A stretch of 64,000 nt of DNA from positions 248,001-312,000 of the forward strand of contig NZ_JAHLQL010000003.1 in NCBI RefSeq assembly GCF_018919175.1. Direction: 5' to 3'. A model generated the notes under the pieces. That model ran no database searches. It was given only the letters and a program-made list of their open reading frames with translations, and was not told the origin of the DNA. This document shows positions 25,212-33,021 of the stretch, in pieces (the stretch's first letter is position 1; every line of letters starts with the position of its first letter). The position numbers were made by a program, and so were the translations under genes. This DNA comes from Clostridium simiarum (GTDB taxonomy: Bacteria; Bacillota; Clostridia; Clostridiales; Clostridiaceae).

Positions 25212-25261
25212 GCTCCTGCTAAAGCATTACTTTTTGTTTCATTATAGTCTTTGCAGGAGCA
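25212..25261. other. Stem-loop GCTCCTGC/GCAGGAGC in the CD3324-rlmH gap
   Basis: GGCTCCTGCTAAAG and CTTTGCAGGAGC form a 12-bp stem with a ~25-base loop. There is no T run on either strand. The rest of the 460-base gap is AT-rich plus repeat copy G. Confidence 0.45.
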
Positions 25262-25369
25262 AGTTTTAAAACTTCTAAAAATCCTATTGATTTTCATAGT
25301 ACCACCACCTTCCTTATGTAATTATATATCACTAGGTTTATATGGACAATATTGGTTGATATTACAAAA

Positions 25370-25580
25370 TATTAATTTAAACATTGTATATTAGAACCAT
25401 TTTATCTACTTACTTATGATACGGTATTTCTACTAAAAAATAGACTTAGGCAAGTTATTTCAATACCTAAGACTAAAAACCTCATTTACTTATAGGAAAC
25501 TCCTTTTCACACTTATTCAAAAGAGTAAGTTCGCCTAGCCAAATATAAAATTTGGAGGCTTACTTATGGTACGGTTCTCC
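25370..25580 (+). repeat. att repeat, copy G, merging into the 3' end of rlmH
   Basis: Left arm ACATTGTATATTAGAACC, stem TAGACTTAGG / CCTAAGACTA (25441-25475), AAAAACCTCATTTACTTATAGG, one internal module, then the core 25560-25580, which is the reverse complement of the rlmH codons for GEPYHK and stop. To the right the sequence continues as rlmH, not as the flank found in the other copies. The stem differs from copy B on both arms yet still pairs. Confidence 0.85.
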
Positions 25581-26039
25581 CTTAATTATCCTAAATCCTC
25601 TATATACTTGTTCTAGTAGCATAACCCTAAATAGTTGATGTGGAAAGGTCATCTTTGAAAAACAAAGCTTATAGTTTGCTCTCTCTAAAACTTCTTGTGA
25701 TAAACCTAATGAACCTCCTATGACAAAGGCTAAGTTACTTTCACCTTTTATTCCTAAATCTTCTATAAAAAATGCTAGGTCCTCTGAGGATATCATTTTT
25801 CCTTTTAGATCTAAAGCTATAACAAACATATTTTCTTTTATCTGCTTTAATATAGCTTCTCCTTCTTTTGCTTTTATTTGAAGTTCCTCTTTTTTAGATG
25901 CATTATCTGGAGTCTTTTCATCAGAAAGTTCTACTATATCAAGTTTGCAGTATCTTTTTAATCTTTTTGAATATTCCTCTATGGCATCTTTTAAATATTT
26001 TTCTTTAATTTTTCCTACGGATATTATGGTTATATTCAT
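25560..26039 (-). CDS. rlmH: 23S rRNA (pseudouridine1915-N3)-methyltransferase RlmH
   Basis: 159 residues, the normal length. The SPOUT-fold SAM-binding region [19 protein letters not shown] and the conserved C terminus [14 protein letters not shown] are present. It methylates pseudouridine 1915 in helix 69 of 23S rRNA. Its last 21 bases are the attachment-like core shared with the repeats, so insertions downstream leave the protein intact, as for SCC elements in staphylococci. It is transcribed on the minus strand with the accessory region downstream of it. Confidence 0.97.
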   Translation of the reverse strand: MNITIISVGKIKEKYLKDAIEEYSKRLKRYCKLDIVELSDEKTPDNASKKEELQIKAKEGEAILKQIKENMFVIALDLKGKMISSEDLAFFIEDLGIKGESNLAFVIGGSLGLSQEVLERANYKLCFSKMTFPHQLFRVMLLEQVYRGFRIIKGEPYHK

Positions 26040-26111
26040 TAATTTTCTCCCTTTAGAAATACTTAAGATTTTTTGATATATATATTATACTACAAATTTA
26101 TTTAAATCATA

Positions 26112-26140
26112 TTGACCTAAAACTCAAATAGTGCTAATAT
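26112..26140 (+). promoter_or_regulatory. Promoter of the PyrR-controlled leader
   Basis: -35 TTGACC (26112-26117), 17-bp spacer, -10 TAATAT (26135-26140). The start near 26147 gives a 366-base leader containing two PyrR hairpins before the orphan carA-like ORF. Confidence 0.65.
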
Positions 26141-26155
26141 ATTTTTAGCAAGTGA

Positions 26156-26244
26156 ACCTTTAATTTTGACACAGAGATGTCAGTAAGGTGGTGTAGATAT
26201 ACTTGTATGATTGCGCCTTCCTTATTATGGATAGGTGTTTTTTT
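26156..26244 (+). promoter_or_regulatory. PyrR-binding attenuator 1 (transcription terminator type)
   Basis: Binding hairpin: ACCTT (26156-26160), bulge, TGACA-CAGAGA-TGTCA (26167-26182), GT, AAGGT (26185-26189). The hexaloop CAGAGA fits the PyrR consensus CNGNGA. AAGGTG can instead pair with CGCCTT (26214-26219), which would break the terminator GCGCCTTCC / GGATAGGTGT (26213-26238) followed by seven Ts. PyrR with UMP should hold the first hairpin and so permit termination. Motif and alternatives are seen; PyrR control is inferred from the known Bacillus mechanism. Confidence 0.7.
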
Positions 26245-26371
26245 ATGTCTTAAATTCTTATGAAAGATTTTAAAATTATAGTGATCATCTATGAGGTGAT
26301 TTTTAATAATAGATGGTGACAAATGAATAAGTTTGATTACTTAAGACTATAGCTTTTATAGTAAAATTATT

Positions 26372-26515
26372 ACCTTTAAAGCAGTCCTGTGAGACTGATA
26401 AGGTGTTTGGAAATTAACTCCATATATTCGTGCTTTAAAAATATACCAGGCTATATGGTTTTAACGTAGAAGATTCCAAATACCTCAAAATTAATATTGT
26501 GAGGTGTATTAAATG
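26372..26515 (+). promoter_or_regulatory. PyrR-binding element 2 (ribosome-site masking type)
   Basis: Hairpin ACCTT (26372-26376), bulge, CAGTC-CTGTGA-GACTG (26382-26397), AT, AAGGT (26400-26404); hexaloop CTGTGA again fits CNGNGA. AGGTGTTTGGAA (26401-26412) can pair with TTCCAAATACCT (26474-26485). If PyrR prevents this, AATACCTC (26479-26486) is free to pair with GAGGTGTATT (26501-26510), covering the Shine-Dalgarno. No T run is present, so control should be at translation. The linker between the two elements is closed by GTCTTAA (26247-26253) / TTAAGAC (26341-26347). Confidence 0.65.
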
Positions 26516-26929
26516 GTTGGAATTTTATATTTAGAGGATGGTAGCATATTTTCAGGAAAAACTTTTGGAAGAAAAGGAACTATCATTGGTGAGATTGACT
26601 TTGATAATTCAACATCAAAAGATAAAGGCGTACTAAAAAAAGGTTCTTCTATACTTATAAATAATAATCTTAAAGAAAGAAGTAATACTATTGATGAGTT
26701 TCATTCTAAAGGTATGATATTCAATGACATAAGTAGTAACTTTAAGGAACCCTCTGTTAAAAATAGTATTGAATCCATGCTTAAGGAAATGAATGTGTTA
26801 GGATTATATGACATTAATATGAAAGGAATTATAAAAAGGGTTGTTGATAAAGGATCCATGAAGTGTGTGCTAACTACAGAATCCCTTACAGTTAAAGAGT
26901 TTGAAAGCCTAGTTAGTCTAAGCTCATAG
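26513..26929 (+). CDS. Orphan CarA N-terminal-domain protein (carbamoyl-phosphate synthase small-subunit-like)
   Basis: 138 residues. The opening MVGILYLEDGSIFSGKTFG and the later SKGMIFNDIS and LGLYDINMKGIIKRVVDKG follow the N-terminal domain of CarA (GxLxLEDGxxFxGxxFG; IRGIDTRALTRxLR region), but the glutaminase domain with its catalytic Cys, His and Glu is absent and the next gene is unrelated. The core of the domain is much diverged. It could be a decayed carA start or a retained domain with a new use. Two PyrR-type RNA elements precede it, so it is still wired to pyrimidine supply. The open frame is intact, arguing against simple decay. Confidence 0.65.
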   Translation: MVGILYLEDGSIFSGKTFGRKGTIIGEIDFDNSTSKDKGVLKKGSSILINNNLKERSNTIDEFHSKGMIFNDISSNFKEPSVKNSIESMLKEMNVLGLYDINMKGIIKRVVDKGSMKCVLTTESLTVKEFESLVSLSS

Positions 26930-26961
26930 ATTTAACTTAAAATATAAAAATAGATTTAACT

Positions 26962-26999
26962 TAAAGGACTTTCAAAGATTTATTGAAAGTCCTTTATTA
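26962..26999. terminator. Bidirectional terminator
   Basis: AAAGGACTTTCAA and TTGAAAGTCCTTT form a perfect stem around AGATTTA, between the carA-like ORF and the convergent SEC-C gene. Confidence 0.85.
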
Positions 27000-27006
27000 A
27001 TTTCTA

Positions 27007-27504
27007 TTATTTTCCACAGCATTTTTTGTATTTTTTACCACTTCCACAAGGACAAGGATCATTTCTTCCTATTTTATTTTCATTAACAACTGTTTTAGAT
27101 CCTCTCCAGTCCTTTTGTATCTCTTTTCTCTTTTCCTTTGAGAATATTCCTTCCCATTGAGGAAGTTCATATAGATACTCCGCTTTTGCATCTAGCATAT
27201 TGAAATATAACTTTTCAAAATCTATTTTAAATTCAATTTCAGTGTCTTCGTCAATAACTTCTAAGTCTATCTCTTCAACTAAACTTTCATTTATTCCATC
27301 TACAAAGCCCATTACGAACTCTGGAGTTGTACCAAATTCTTTTGCTAAATCATCTATAGTTGTAGTAATTACATCTTTATGACTTGCAAGAATTTTTGTG
27401 TAAATACGTCTTTCAATGTCACTATACTCATCCCAAAATGCATCTTCACCTTTATGCTTTACATAATCTATAACCATGTCTGTCCATTGCTTATATAAAC
27501 TCAT
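27007..27504 (-). CDS. SEC-C metal-binding motif protein
   Basis: 165 residues; the last 22 hold the SEC-C zinc motif [18 protein letters not shown]. The rest is helical and acidic ([24 protein letters not shown]). ATG at 27504 follows GACAGGTGGAT; an in-frame start at 27567 would add a lysine/arginine-rich stretch without a ribosome site. Proteins of this type are cytoplasmic and probably bind ribosome or SecB-like partners; exact role unknown. Confidence 0.85.
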   Translation of the reverse strand: MSLYKQWTDMVIDYVKHKGEDAFWDEYSDIERRIYTKILASHKDVITTTIDDLAKEFGTTPEFVMGFVDGINESLVEEIDLEVIDEDTEIEFKIDFEKLYFNMLDAKAEYLYELPQWEGIFSKEKRKEIQKDWRGSKTVVNENKIGRNDPCPCGSGKKYKKCCGK

Positions 27505-27678
27505 ATCCACCTGTCTCCCTCTTCTTCTTTTTTGTACTCCATATTTAAACTTATGGCAATAAAACATTTTATTCTATTACGCTATAAGCTATATTTTACT
27601 TTATTTTAATTTTGTAGTAAACAAGTTTTTTCTAATTTCTGCTTACAAATTAAAGATTTATTACCTTTATTTAGATAC

Positions 27679-28245
27679 TTACTGTTTCTTTAGTGAAGAA
27701 ACCTCTTCTTTACCAAAAGCTTTTGAAATATCAAAATTCCCTCCTAAAGATTCAGCATCTTTGCTATCTATAAGTATCTTGATTTTTCCCACAGAAGGGA
27801 TTTGATCAAGTGAAGCTGCTATACTTCTAAGGATAGCTTCTTCCTTTGGAGCAGTCATAGTTACTATAGCTTCCTTACTAAGATTTACAAAAGCTATTCC
27901 ATCCTTTATAGAAAAACTTAAGAGCCTAGTATCCTTAGGTAATACTGGTTTTAACTTTCCGTTTATTGAAGGTCCTTTTATCAATGAATTTACTATAAGT
28001 TGTCCTATTACCTCTTCTTTGGCTATTAAAACCTCTTCCTTAGCAATTTCTACATTTGACGGATCCTTTGAAGCATCAAAATAAATATCCAACTCAATAT
28101 TGTTTTCTTTTTCAAATGGCAGCTGAATATTCTTTAACTTTTCTTTGTTGTTTATACTTAGTTTATCCTTTTTAGAACATCCTGCTGACATTAAGGCTGT
28201 AAAACAAAATACGATGCCTAAAGCTTTTTTAAATCCTTTATTCAT
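27679..28245 (-). CDS. GerMN-domain lipoprotein
   Basis: 188 residues: signal peptide with lipobox LMSAGC (Cys near 23), then a GerMN domain (about 50-175: LDIYFDASKDP..., LIKGPSINGKLKPVLPKDTRLL, GIAFVNLSKEA, SIAASLDQIPSVGKIKILID). GerMN domains occur in GerM, a lipoprotein of sporulation and germination, and in other envelope proteins. It probably acts outside the membrane. GAAGAGAG precedes the ATG. Confidence 0.85.
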   Translation of the reverse strand: MNKGFKKALGIVFCFTALMSAGCSKKDKLSINNKEKLKNIQLPFEKENNIELDIYFDASKDPSNVEIAKEEVLIAKEEVIGQLIVNSLIKGPSINGKLKPVLPKDTRLLSFSIKDGIAFVNLSKEAIVTMTAPKEEAILRSIAASLDQIPSVGKIKILIDSKDAESLGGNFDISKAFGKEEVSSLKKQ

Positions 28246-28330
28246 ATATCTCTCTTCTCCTAAATATTAATTAATAAAAGCGTCCTATTCCCTGGCCAAA
28301 TGCATTTAAAAGGACTACCTTATTATATAA

Positions 28331-29116
28331 TTATATCTTTATATAGCTGCTTGGCCTACTTCTATGAGCCATAGTTAAAGCTATATCCTTTTGAAGTTCA
28401 ATATTATTTTCTCTTAGCACATTTATCACTGTTTGATATGCTAAATCTGGATAGTTATTAGTATGACTCAAATGACCTAATATTATTCTTTTATATTTAT
28501 GATTCATCATATCTACTATAGCAGATCCACAATCATCATTAGAAAGATGACCTATACTACTTAAAATTCTTCTTTTTAAGTTATAAGGGTAAGGCCCAAA
28601 TTTTAGCATCTCTATATCATGATTGCTTTCTAAAAGTATTACATCTGAATCTTCTATGTTCTTTTTAATATCCTCTGTAAAACACCCAAGGTCTGTAGCT
28701 ACACTTACCTTCTTACCTGAAGAATGCACTGAGTATCCCACTGGACTTGCAGCATCATGAGGAATAGGATAATTTATAACATCCATATCCCTTATTGTAA
28801 CCACATCTTTATCCATAACTTTTATGTTATGATCTTTTATCTTTCCAATAGAATTGGACATATTAAGCCAAGTCTTATTGTTTGCATATATAGGTATATC
28901 ATATTTTCTTGACATTACTCCTATGCCTTTTATATGGTCTGAATGTTCATGAGTAACGAATATAGCGTCTAATTCCTTAGGATCTTCTCCTATTTCCTTA
29001 AGCGCAGCGTCTATGCTTTTACCAGGTAGTCCTGCGTCTATAAGTATCTTTGAATTTTCTGACGCCACAAATATACTGTTCCCACTACTTCCACTATATA
29101 AGGAACAAAATATCAT
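28331..29116 (-). CDS. MBL-fold metallohydrolase, YycJ/WalJ-like
   Basis: 261 residues starting at ATG 29116 (TTGGAGGAA upstream). The opening MIFCSLYSGSSGNSIFVAS, the metal-binding motif THEHSDHIKG and later His residues (PHDAAS, LGHLSHTNNYP) match the YycJ/WalJ family, putative 5'-3' exonucleases linked to cell wall and DNA repair phenotypes. The usual walRK neighbours are not here. murA lies just upstream on the same strand. Confidence 0.88.
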   Translation of the reverse strand: MIFCSLYSGSSGNSIFVASENSKILIDAGLPGKSIDAALKEIGEDPKELDAIFVTHEHSDHIKGIGVMSRKYDIPIYANNKTWLNMSNSIGKIKDHNIKVMDKDVVTIRDMDVINYPIPHDAASPVGYSVHSSGKKVSVATDLGCFTEDIKKNIEDSDVILLESNHDIEMLKFGPYPYNLKRRILSSIGHLSNDDCGSAIVDMMNHKYKRIILGHLSHTNNYPDLAYQTVINVLRENNIELQKDIALTMAHRSRPSSYIKI

Positions 29117-29152
29117 ATATATTTCCTCCAAACTAACTTATATAAGAGGCAA

Positions 29153-30415
29153 CTATTCTTCTGCACTTTCTCTGTGTATTTTTGCTCCTAATCTTTGAAA
29201 TTTAACTTCTATATTAGGGTAGCCTCTATCTATATGATCTAAACTATGTATCTCTGTTTTTCCTTCTGCTATTAAACCTGCAATAACCATAGCCGCTCCA
29301 GCCCTTAAATCCGTAGCTTTAACTATAGCACCTGTAAGTTTTTCCGCTCCATCTATTATAGCAGTTCGTCCTTCTACTTTAACGTTAGCTCCCATCTTTT
29401 TAAGCTCATCTACATGCTTAAATCTACTTTCCCAAATGCTTTCATTAACTATACTTCTTCCCTCAGCAGCACAAAGCAATGTACTCATAGGTTGCTGAAC
29501 ATCTGTTGGAAAGCCAGGATAAGGAGCTGTTTTTATATTTACGCTTTTCAATTTGCCTGTAGACTTTACAGTTACAGAATCATCCTGTTCTATAACCTCC
29601 GCACCCATTTCTATTAATTTTGCTGAAATGGACTCTAAGTGCTTAGGTATTACATTTTTGATAGTAACCTCTCCCCCTGTTGCTGCAGCTGCTATCATAA
29701 ATGTGCCTGCTTCAATCTGGTCTGGTATAACGCTGTAATTACAACCACATAGCTTTTCCACACCAGTAATTCTTATTATATCCGTTCCTGCCCCTTTAAC
29801 ATTAGCTCCCATAGAATTTAAAAAATTGGCTACGTCTACTATATGGGGTTCTCTTGCTGCATTTTCAAGGGTAGTTACCCCTTCAGCAAGGGTAGCTGCT
29901 AACATCACGTTTATAGTTGCCCCAACACTTACTACGTCAAAAAATATATTTGTGCCTATAAGTCTGTCCGCCTTAACATTTACAGCTCCATGCTCAATCT
30001 TAACTGTAGCCCCTAAAGCCTCAAAGCCTTTTATATGTTGATCTATAGGTCTAACCCCTATAGGACATCCTCCAGGCAACTCCACTCTTGCCTCTTTGAA
30101 TCTGCCCAATAAAGCTCCAATGAAGTAATAAGAAGCCCTCATTCTCCTTACATCTTCAGTACATGCATCTAAATTAGTTATATTTGAACTATCTATAGTT
30201 AAAGAATTAGTGTTAACTTTTATCTTACAACCTAAGGATTCTATTATTCTCTCCAAACAATGAACATCCTCTATATCTGGTATGTTATCAATAATGCAAG
30301 TTCCATCACTTGCCATTAAAGCTGCTGGTATTATTGCTACCGCTGCATTTTTTGCTCCACTTATGTCAATATCTCCAAAAAGACGATTTCCTCCATATAC
30401 TATCAACTTTTCCAT
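29153..30415 (-). CDS. murA: UDP-N-acetylglucosamine 1-carboxyvinyltransferase
   Basis: 420 residues. First step of peptidoglycan precursor synthesis: enolpyruvyl transfer from PEP to UDP-GlcNAc. Active-site Cys is in [15 protein letters not shown] (about 116); DISGAKNAA near the N terminus and AGFPTD-like [12 protein letters not shown] are conserved. ATG at 30415 follows AAGGGTG; a GTG at 30424 is possible. Firmicutes often carry two copies (MurA/MurZ); I cannot tell which this is. Confidence 0.95.
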   Translation of the reverse strand: MEKLIVYGGNRLFGDIDISGAKNAAVAIIPAALMASDGTCIIDNIPDIEDVHCLERIIESLGCKIKVNTNSLTIDSSNITNLDACTEDVRRMRASYYFIGALLGRFKEARVELPGGCPIGVRPIDQHIKGFEALGATVKIEHGAVNVKADRLIGTNIFFDVVSVGATINVMLAATLAEGVTTLENAAREPHIVDVANFLNSMGANVKGAGTDIIRITGVEKLCGCNYSVIPDQIEAGTFMIAAAATGGEVTIKNVIPKHLESISAKLIEMGAEVIEQDDSVTVKSTGKLKSVNIKTAPYPGFPTDVQQPMSTLLCAAEGRSIVNESIWESRFKHVDELKKMGANVKVEGRTAIIDGAEKLTGAIVKATDLRAGAAMVIAGLIAEGKTEIHSLDHIDRGYPNIEVKFQRLGAKIHRESAEE

Positions 30416-30838
30416 ACATTTCACCCTTATTAATCATTTTTTATATGAACTCTCCGTAAATCTCTAAAATGCAAATCTTTTAATTAGTCAATTTTAATAA
30501 AAATAAATCTTCTATAATCTAAAATTCTATCTTAATATCTTAATTTAATTACAATATTCTTTATCTTAATTACATTTATCAATTAATGTGTCAAATGTTT
30601 TGTTTTCATAACTTTTATTATATCATAAATTAATATAACTTTAACATATTTTTTTGGCTATTACACAGATAATTAGTATATACCCAATTATAAAATTCTC
30701 TAATATATTTTAACCATAACAACTTGATAATACAAGCATAATTTAAAACTTAACTAATTAAATATAAAAATCCCCTTAGTTTATTATTGGTTTAATTTCC
30801 TTATACAATCAAAAAAGTAATTTTAATCCTATATTTAT

Positions 30839-30886
30839 AAAAGAACTGTCATAACTAAAATCTTTAAGTTATGACAGTTCTTTTAT
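30839..30886. terminator. Long perfect hairpin before/after the DUF1540 gene
   Basis: AAAAGAACTGTCATAACT and AGTTATGACAGTTCTTTT form an 18-bp stem. It ends the minus-strand DUF1540 gene. The 420 bases between this and murA are AT-rich; a TTGACA-type -35 on the minus strand at 30589-30594 may serve murA. Confidence 0.85.
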
Positions 30887-31047
30887 TATTTCATACTTTC
30901 AAAGCTTCCACAGTCAGTACATTCAACTGTTTTTGCCATAGGCTCATGCTTTACTACTTCAATTTTGTTTAATGTACAGTAATTATCTTTCTTATAATGA
31001 TACTTACACTCTGAAACTGCACATCCTATACTTTTATTAACTTCCAT
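30886..31047 (-). CDS. DUF1540 domain-containing protein (53 aa)
   Basis: 53 residues with six cysteines in the DUF1540 spacing: GCAVSECKYHYKKDNYC (residues 8-24) and VECTDCGSFE (41-50). AAGGAGTGGATTAGT precedes the ATG at 31047. Small proteins of this family are probable metal binders found in spore-forming clostridia. Role unknown. The strong terminator overlaps its stop codon. Confidence 0.8.
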   Translation of the reverse strand: MEVNKSIGCAVSECKYHYKKDNYCTLNKIEVVKHEPMAKTVECTDCGSFESMK

Positions 31048-31332
31048 ACTAATCCACTCCTTCAATCTTATATTTTAATTAGCAAGAGTACGATTATATT
31101 ATTTGTATTTAAACTTATTATTATGCAACACTAATTTATACCATACTGTAACATAATAGCATACTTAAAAAGCCTTGAATATGGTATAATATAAAGAGTA
31201 ACGCTATTATTTCTTAAACATTAAAGGTTAGGACTTTAAGGATTAAACCTATTAATATCTTTCTTAATTTCAGAGTCCATTAGGATTTAAATCTTAGCCA
31301 AAATTAAAAAATATATAAATTGGGGGACAAAA

Positions 31333-31887
31333 ATGAAATATTATTTAGTAGCTCTATTTGATAAGGATTCATATAAATCCATAGAAGATATACAAAGAAA
31401 TATAAGTAAAAAATATAAACTTTACAAAAATCTACCTACTCTTCATATAACCTTAGAAGTTATAGATGATCCTAATTTAAACAAGTTAGATGAAATACTT
31501 ACAGATATATTAAAATCTTATAAACAGTTTAAAGTGGAAATAAGTGATGTAATTTGTTTTAATGAGCCCTATAAATCTGTAAATCTAAAAGTTGAAAACA
31601 AAGGATATATACAAAGACTAAACCGGGTTATAAATGACAAACTAAAATTACATGGTTTCAATGTAAGAAATAGAGCTTCTGAGTGGGATCTACATATTTC
31701 TCTTGCAAATACAAACTTTGCTTCTAGAGAATGGTCCAATCATGAATTTTTAAATGCATGCACTAAAGCTCAAAATGAAGGTTTTTATAAACTGGCAAAA
31801 ATAGAGCGAATAGAACTTTGGAAACCTATTAACAATAAAAGGGATATGCTTATTAAAAGTTACCCCTTAAAGACATTTTTAGAGTAG
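31333..31887 (+). CDS. 2'-5' RNA ligase / 2H phosphoesterase family protein
   Basis: 184 residues with the two catalytic HxT/S motifs, HITLEV (about 36-41) and HISLAN (about 120-125), of the LigT/2H superfamily. These enzymes act on cyclic phosphate or 2'-5' bonds in RNA or nucleotides. GGGGGACAAAA precedes the ATG. A TATAAT at 31185-31190 is a possible -10. Substrate unknown. Confidence 0.82.
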   Translation: MKYYLVALFDKDSYKSIEDIQRNISKKYKLYKNLPTLHITLEVIDDPNLNKLDEILTDILKSYKQFKVEISDVICFNEPYKSVNLKVENKGYIQRLNRVINDKLKLHGFNVRNRASEWDLHISLANTNFASREWSNHEFLNACTKAQNEGFYKLAKIERIELWKPINNKRDMLIKSYPLKTFLE

Positions 31888-32019
31888 TATTTTGCTAAAA
31901 ATAATAATAAATAAAAAATTTCTTTCAGTAATCGTTTTCTGAAACTTTCAATTTTTATGATAATTAGTTACAATGTATTAGTGATTAAATTTCTATTCAT
32001 AGAAAGGCGGCCTTGTTAA

Positions 32020-32505
32020 ATGAATTTAGAACAATTGTTTAAGTTACAGAACGAACTGAATGAAAAAATTCTTGCCTGTAAACACTTAGATGAGGGCACT
32101 CTACATTCAAAAAAACTTTTAGCCCTATTAGTAGAACTAGGTGAATTAGCTAATGAAACTAAATCTTTTAAATATTGGAGTATTGCGAAGCCTTCTGAAA
32201 AAAATATTGTATTAGAAGAGTATGTAGATTGCTTACACTTTATACTAACCTTAGGCTTAGACAAACACTACACTCATATATCACCTAATATTAAACCAAA
32301 TGACTATAGTATTACAGAGCAATTCTTAAATTTGTATGTAGATATAAACGATCTAATGGTTACATCTTCTATAGATCATTACACCACTCTTTTTGAGGAC
32401 TTTTTAAGTTTAGGACTCAGCTTAGGATTTTCTATAGAAGAAATACAAATTACATATATAGAAAAAAATAATATTAATCATAAAAGACAAGAAAATAACT
32501 ATTAA
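32020..32505 (+). CDS. dUTP diphosphatase, dimeric all-alpha (MazG-like) type
   Basis: 161 residues. The metal-binding helices VELGELANETKSFKYW (about 45-60) and LEEYVDCLHF (about 70-79) are those of the dUTPase_2 group, which hydrolyses dUTP to dUMP and keeps uracil out of DNA. No trimeric-dUTPase motifs. GAAAGGCGG lies before the ATG. Nearby genes do not form an operon with it; a terminator follows. Confidence 0.88.
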   Translation: MNLEQLFKLQNELNEKILACKHLDEGTLHSKKLLALLVELGELANETKSFKYWSIAKPSEKNIVLEEYVDCLHFILTLGLDKHYTHISPNIKPNDYSITEQFLNLYVDINDLMVTSSIDHYTTLFEDFLSLGLSLGFSIEEIQITYIEKNNINHKRQENNY

Positions 32506-32510
32506 CCATC

Positions 32511-32540
32511 TTCTCTACCTTTGGTAGAGTTTTTTTTTAC
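32511..32540 (+). terminator. Terminator after dUTPase gene
   Basis: CTCTACC-TTT-GGTAGAG followed by nine Ts. Confidence 0.9.
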
Positions 32541-32572
32541 TTTTTGGAAACAATAATAGAGAGGTGATATTA

Positions 32573-33004
32573 ATGATTGGAATAATCTTCTCTATAGTTG
32601 CAGGATTAGCTATGAGTCTTCAAGGTGTTTTTAACACTAGATTAGGAGAAAAAATAGGACTTTGGGAAACTAATTTAATCGTTCAAGGCACTGGCCTTAT
32701 ACTAACTATTATAATAGTAATGTTCTTAGGAGATGGAAATATAAAGGAAATAAAATCAGCAAACAAGCTTTATCTTCTAGGGGGAGTATTAGGAGTTATA
32801 ATTATATATACTGTAATGAAAGGTGTTTCTCTTATGGGACCAACTTACTGCATATCAACTATACTTGTGGCACAACTTTTAGGTGCAGCGGTTATTGATG
32901 CCTTAGGTTTATTTGATACTACAAAAATAAATTTTGGCGTTACCAAGTTTATAGGTGTTGCCATAATGATTGTAGGTATTATAATATTTAAGTGGAAAGG
33001 TTAA
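32573..33004 (+). CDS. DMT-family transporter, DUF606/YdcZ type
   Basis: 143 residues, five membrane segments: GIIFSIVAGLAMSLQGVFNTRLGEKIG opening, WETNLIVQGTGLILTIIIVMF, and LYLLGGVLGVIIIYTVMKGV. These are typical of the short DUF606 EamA-like carriers that often act in pairs. Only one copy is here. ATG at 32573 is preceded by GAGAGGTGATAT. Substrate unknown. Confidence 0.85.
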   Translation: MIGIIFSIVAGLAMSLQGVFNTRLGEKIGLWETNLIVQGTGLILTIIIVMFLGDGNIKEIKSANKLYLLGGVLGVIIIYTVMKGVSLMGPTYCISTILVAQLLGAAVIDALGLFDTTKINFGVTKFIGVAIMIVGIIIFKWKG

Positions 33005-33021
33005 TAATACTGGAGGTTACT

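Larger units (their letters stand above)
4631..25580. mobile_element. Putative rlmH-anchored tandem cassette array (SCC-like), about 21 kb
   Basis: Seven same-orientation copies of a palindromic repeat (A 4.6, B 13.5, C 19.5, D 20.9, E 22.1, F 23.2, G 25.4 kb) cut the region into six gene groups. The rightmost copy ends exactly in the last 21 bases of rlmH (GEPYHK-stop), and the internal copies carry the same core at up to 100% identity. Staphylococcal SCC cassettes integrate at this very position of rlmH. Each group would therefore be a cassette with a left end and a right end joined at att sites. No ccr-type serine recombinase or tyrosine integrase is encoded in the window, so the array is non-autonomous or decayed. 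Mobility is inferred. Confidence 0.55.

Noticed and set aside
19468..25580. CRISPR array
   Set aside because: Repeats are 50-270 bases, spaced 1-6 kb apart and separated by genes, with no short regular spacers and no cas genes.
4631..25580. Recombinase gene for the array
   Set aside because: I checked the predicted proteins of the region for serine or tyrosine recombinase motifs and found none; the enzyme must be elsewhere or lost.
26185..26244. T-box-like AAGGTGGT followed by a terminator
   Set aside because: The ACCGCG half of the T-box is absent, and the upstream ACCTT...CAGAGA...AAGGT hairpin matches a PyrR site instead.
26134..26322. 62-residue minus-strand ORF
   Set aside because: It is antisense to the PyrR leader; no ribosome site, no protein-like pattern, and the sequence is explained by RNA structure on the plus strand.
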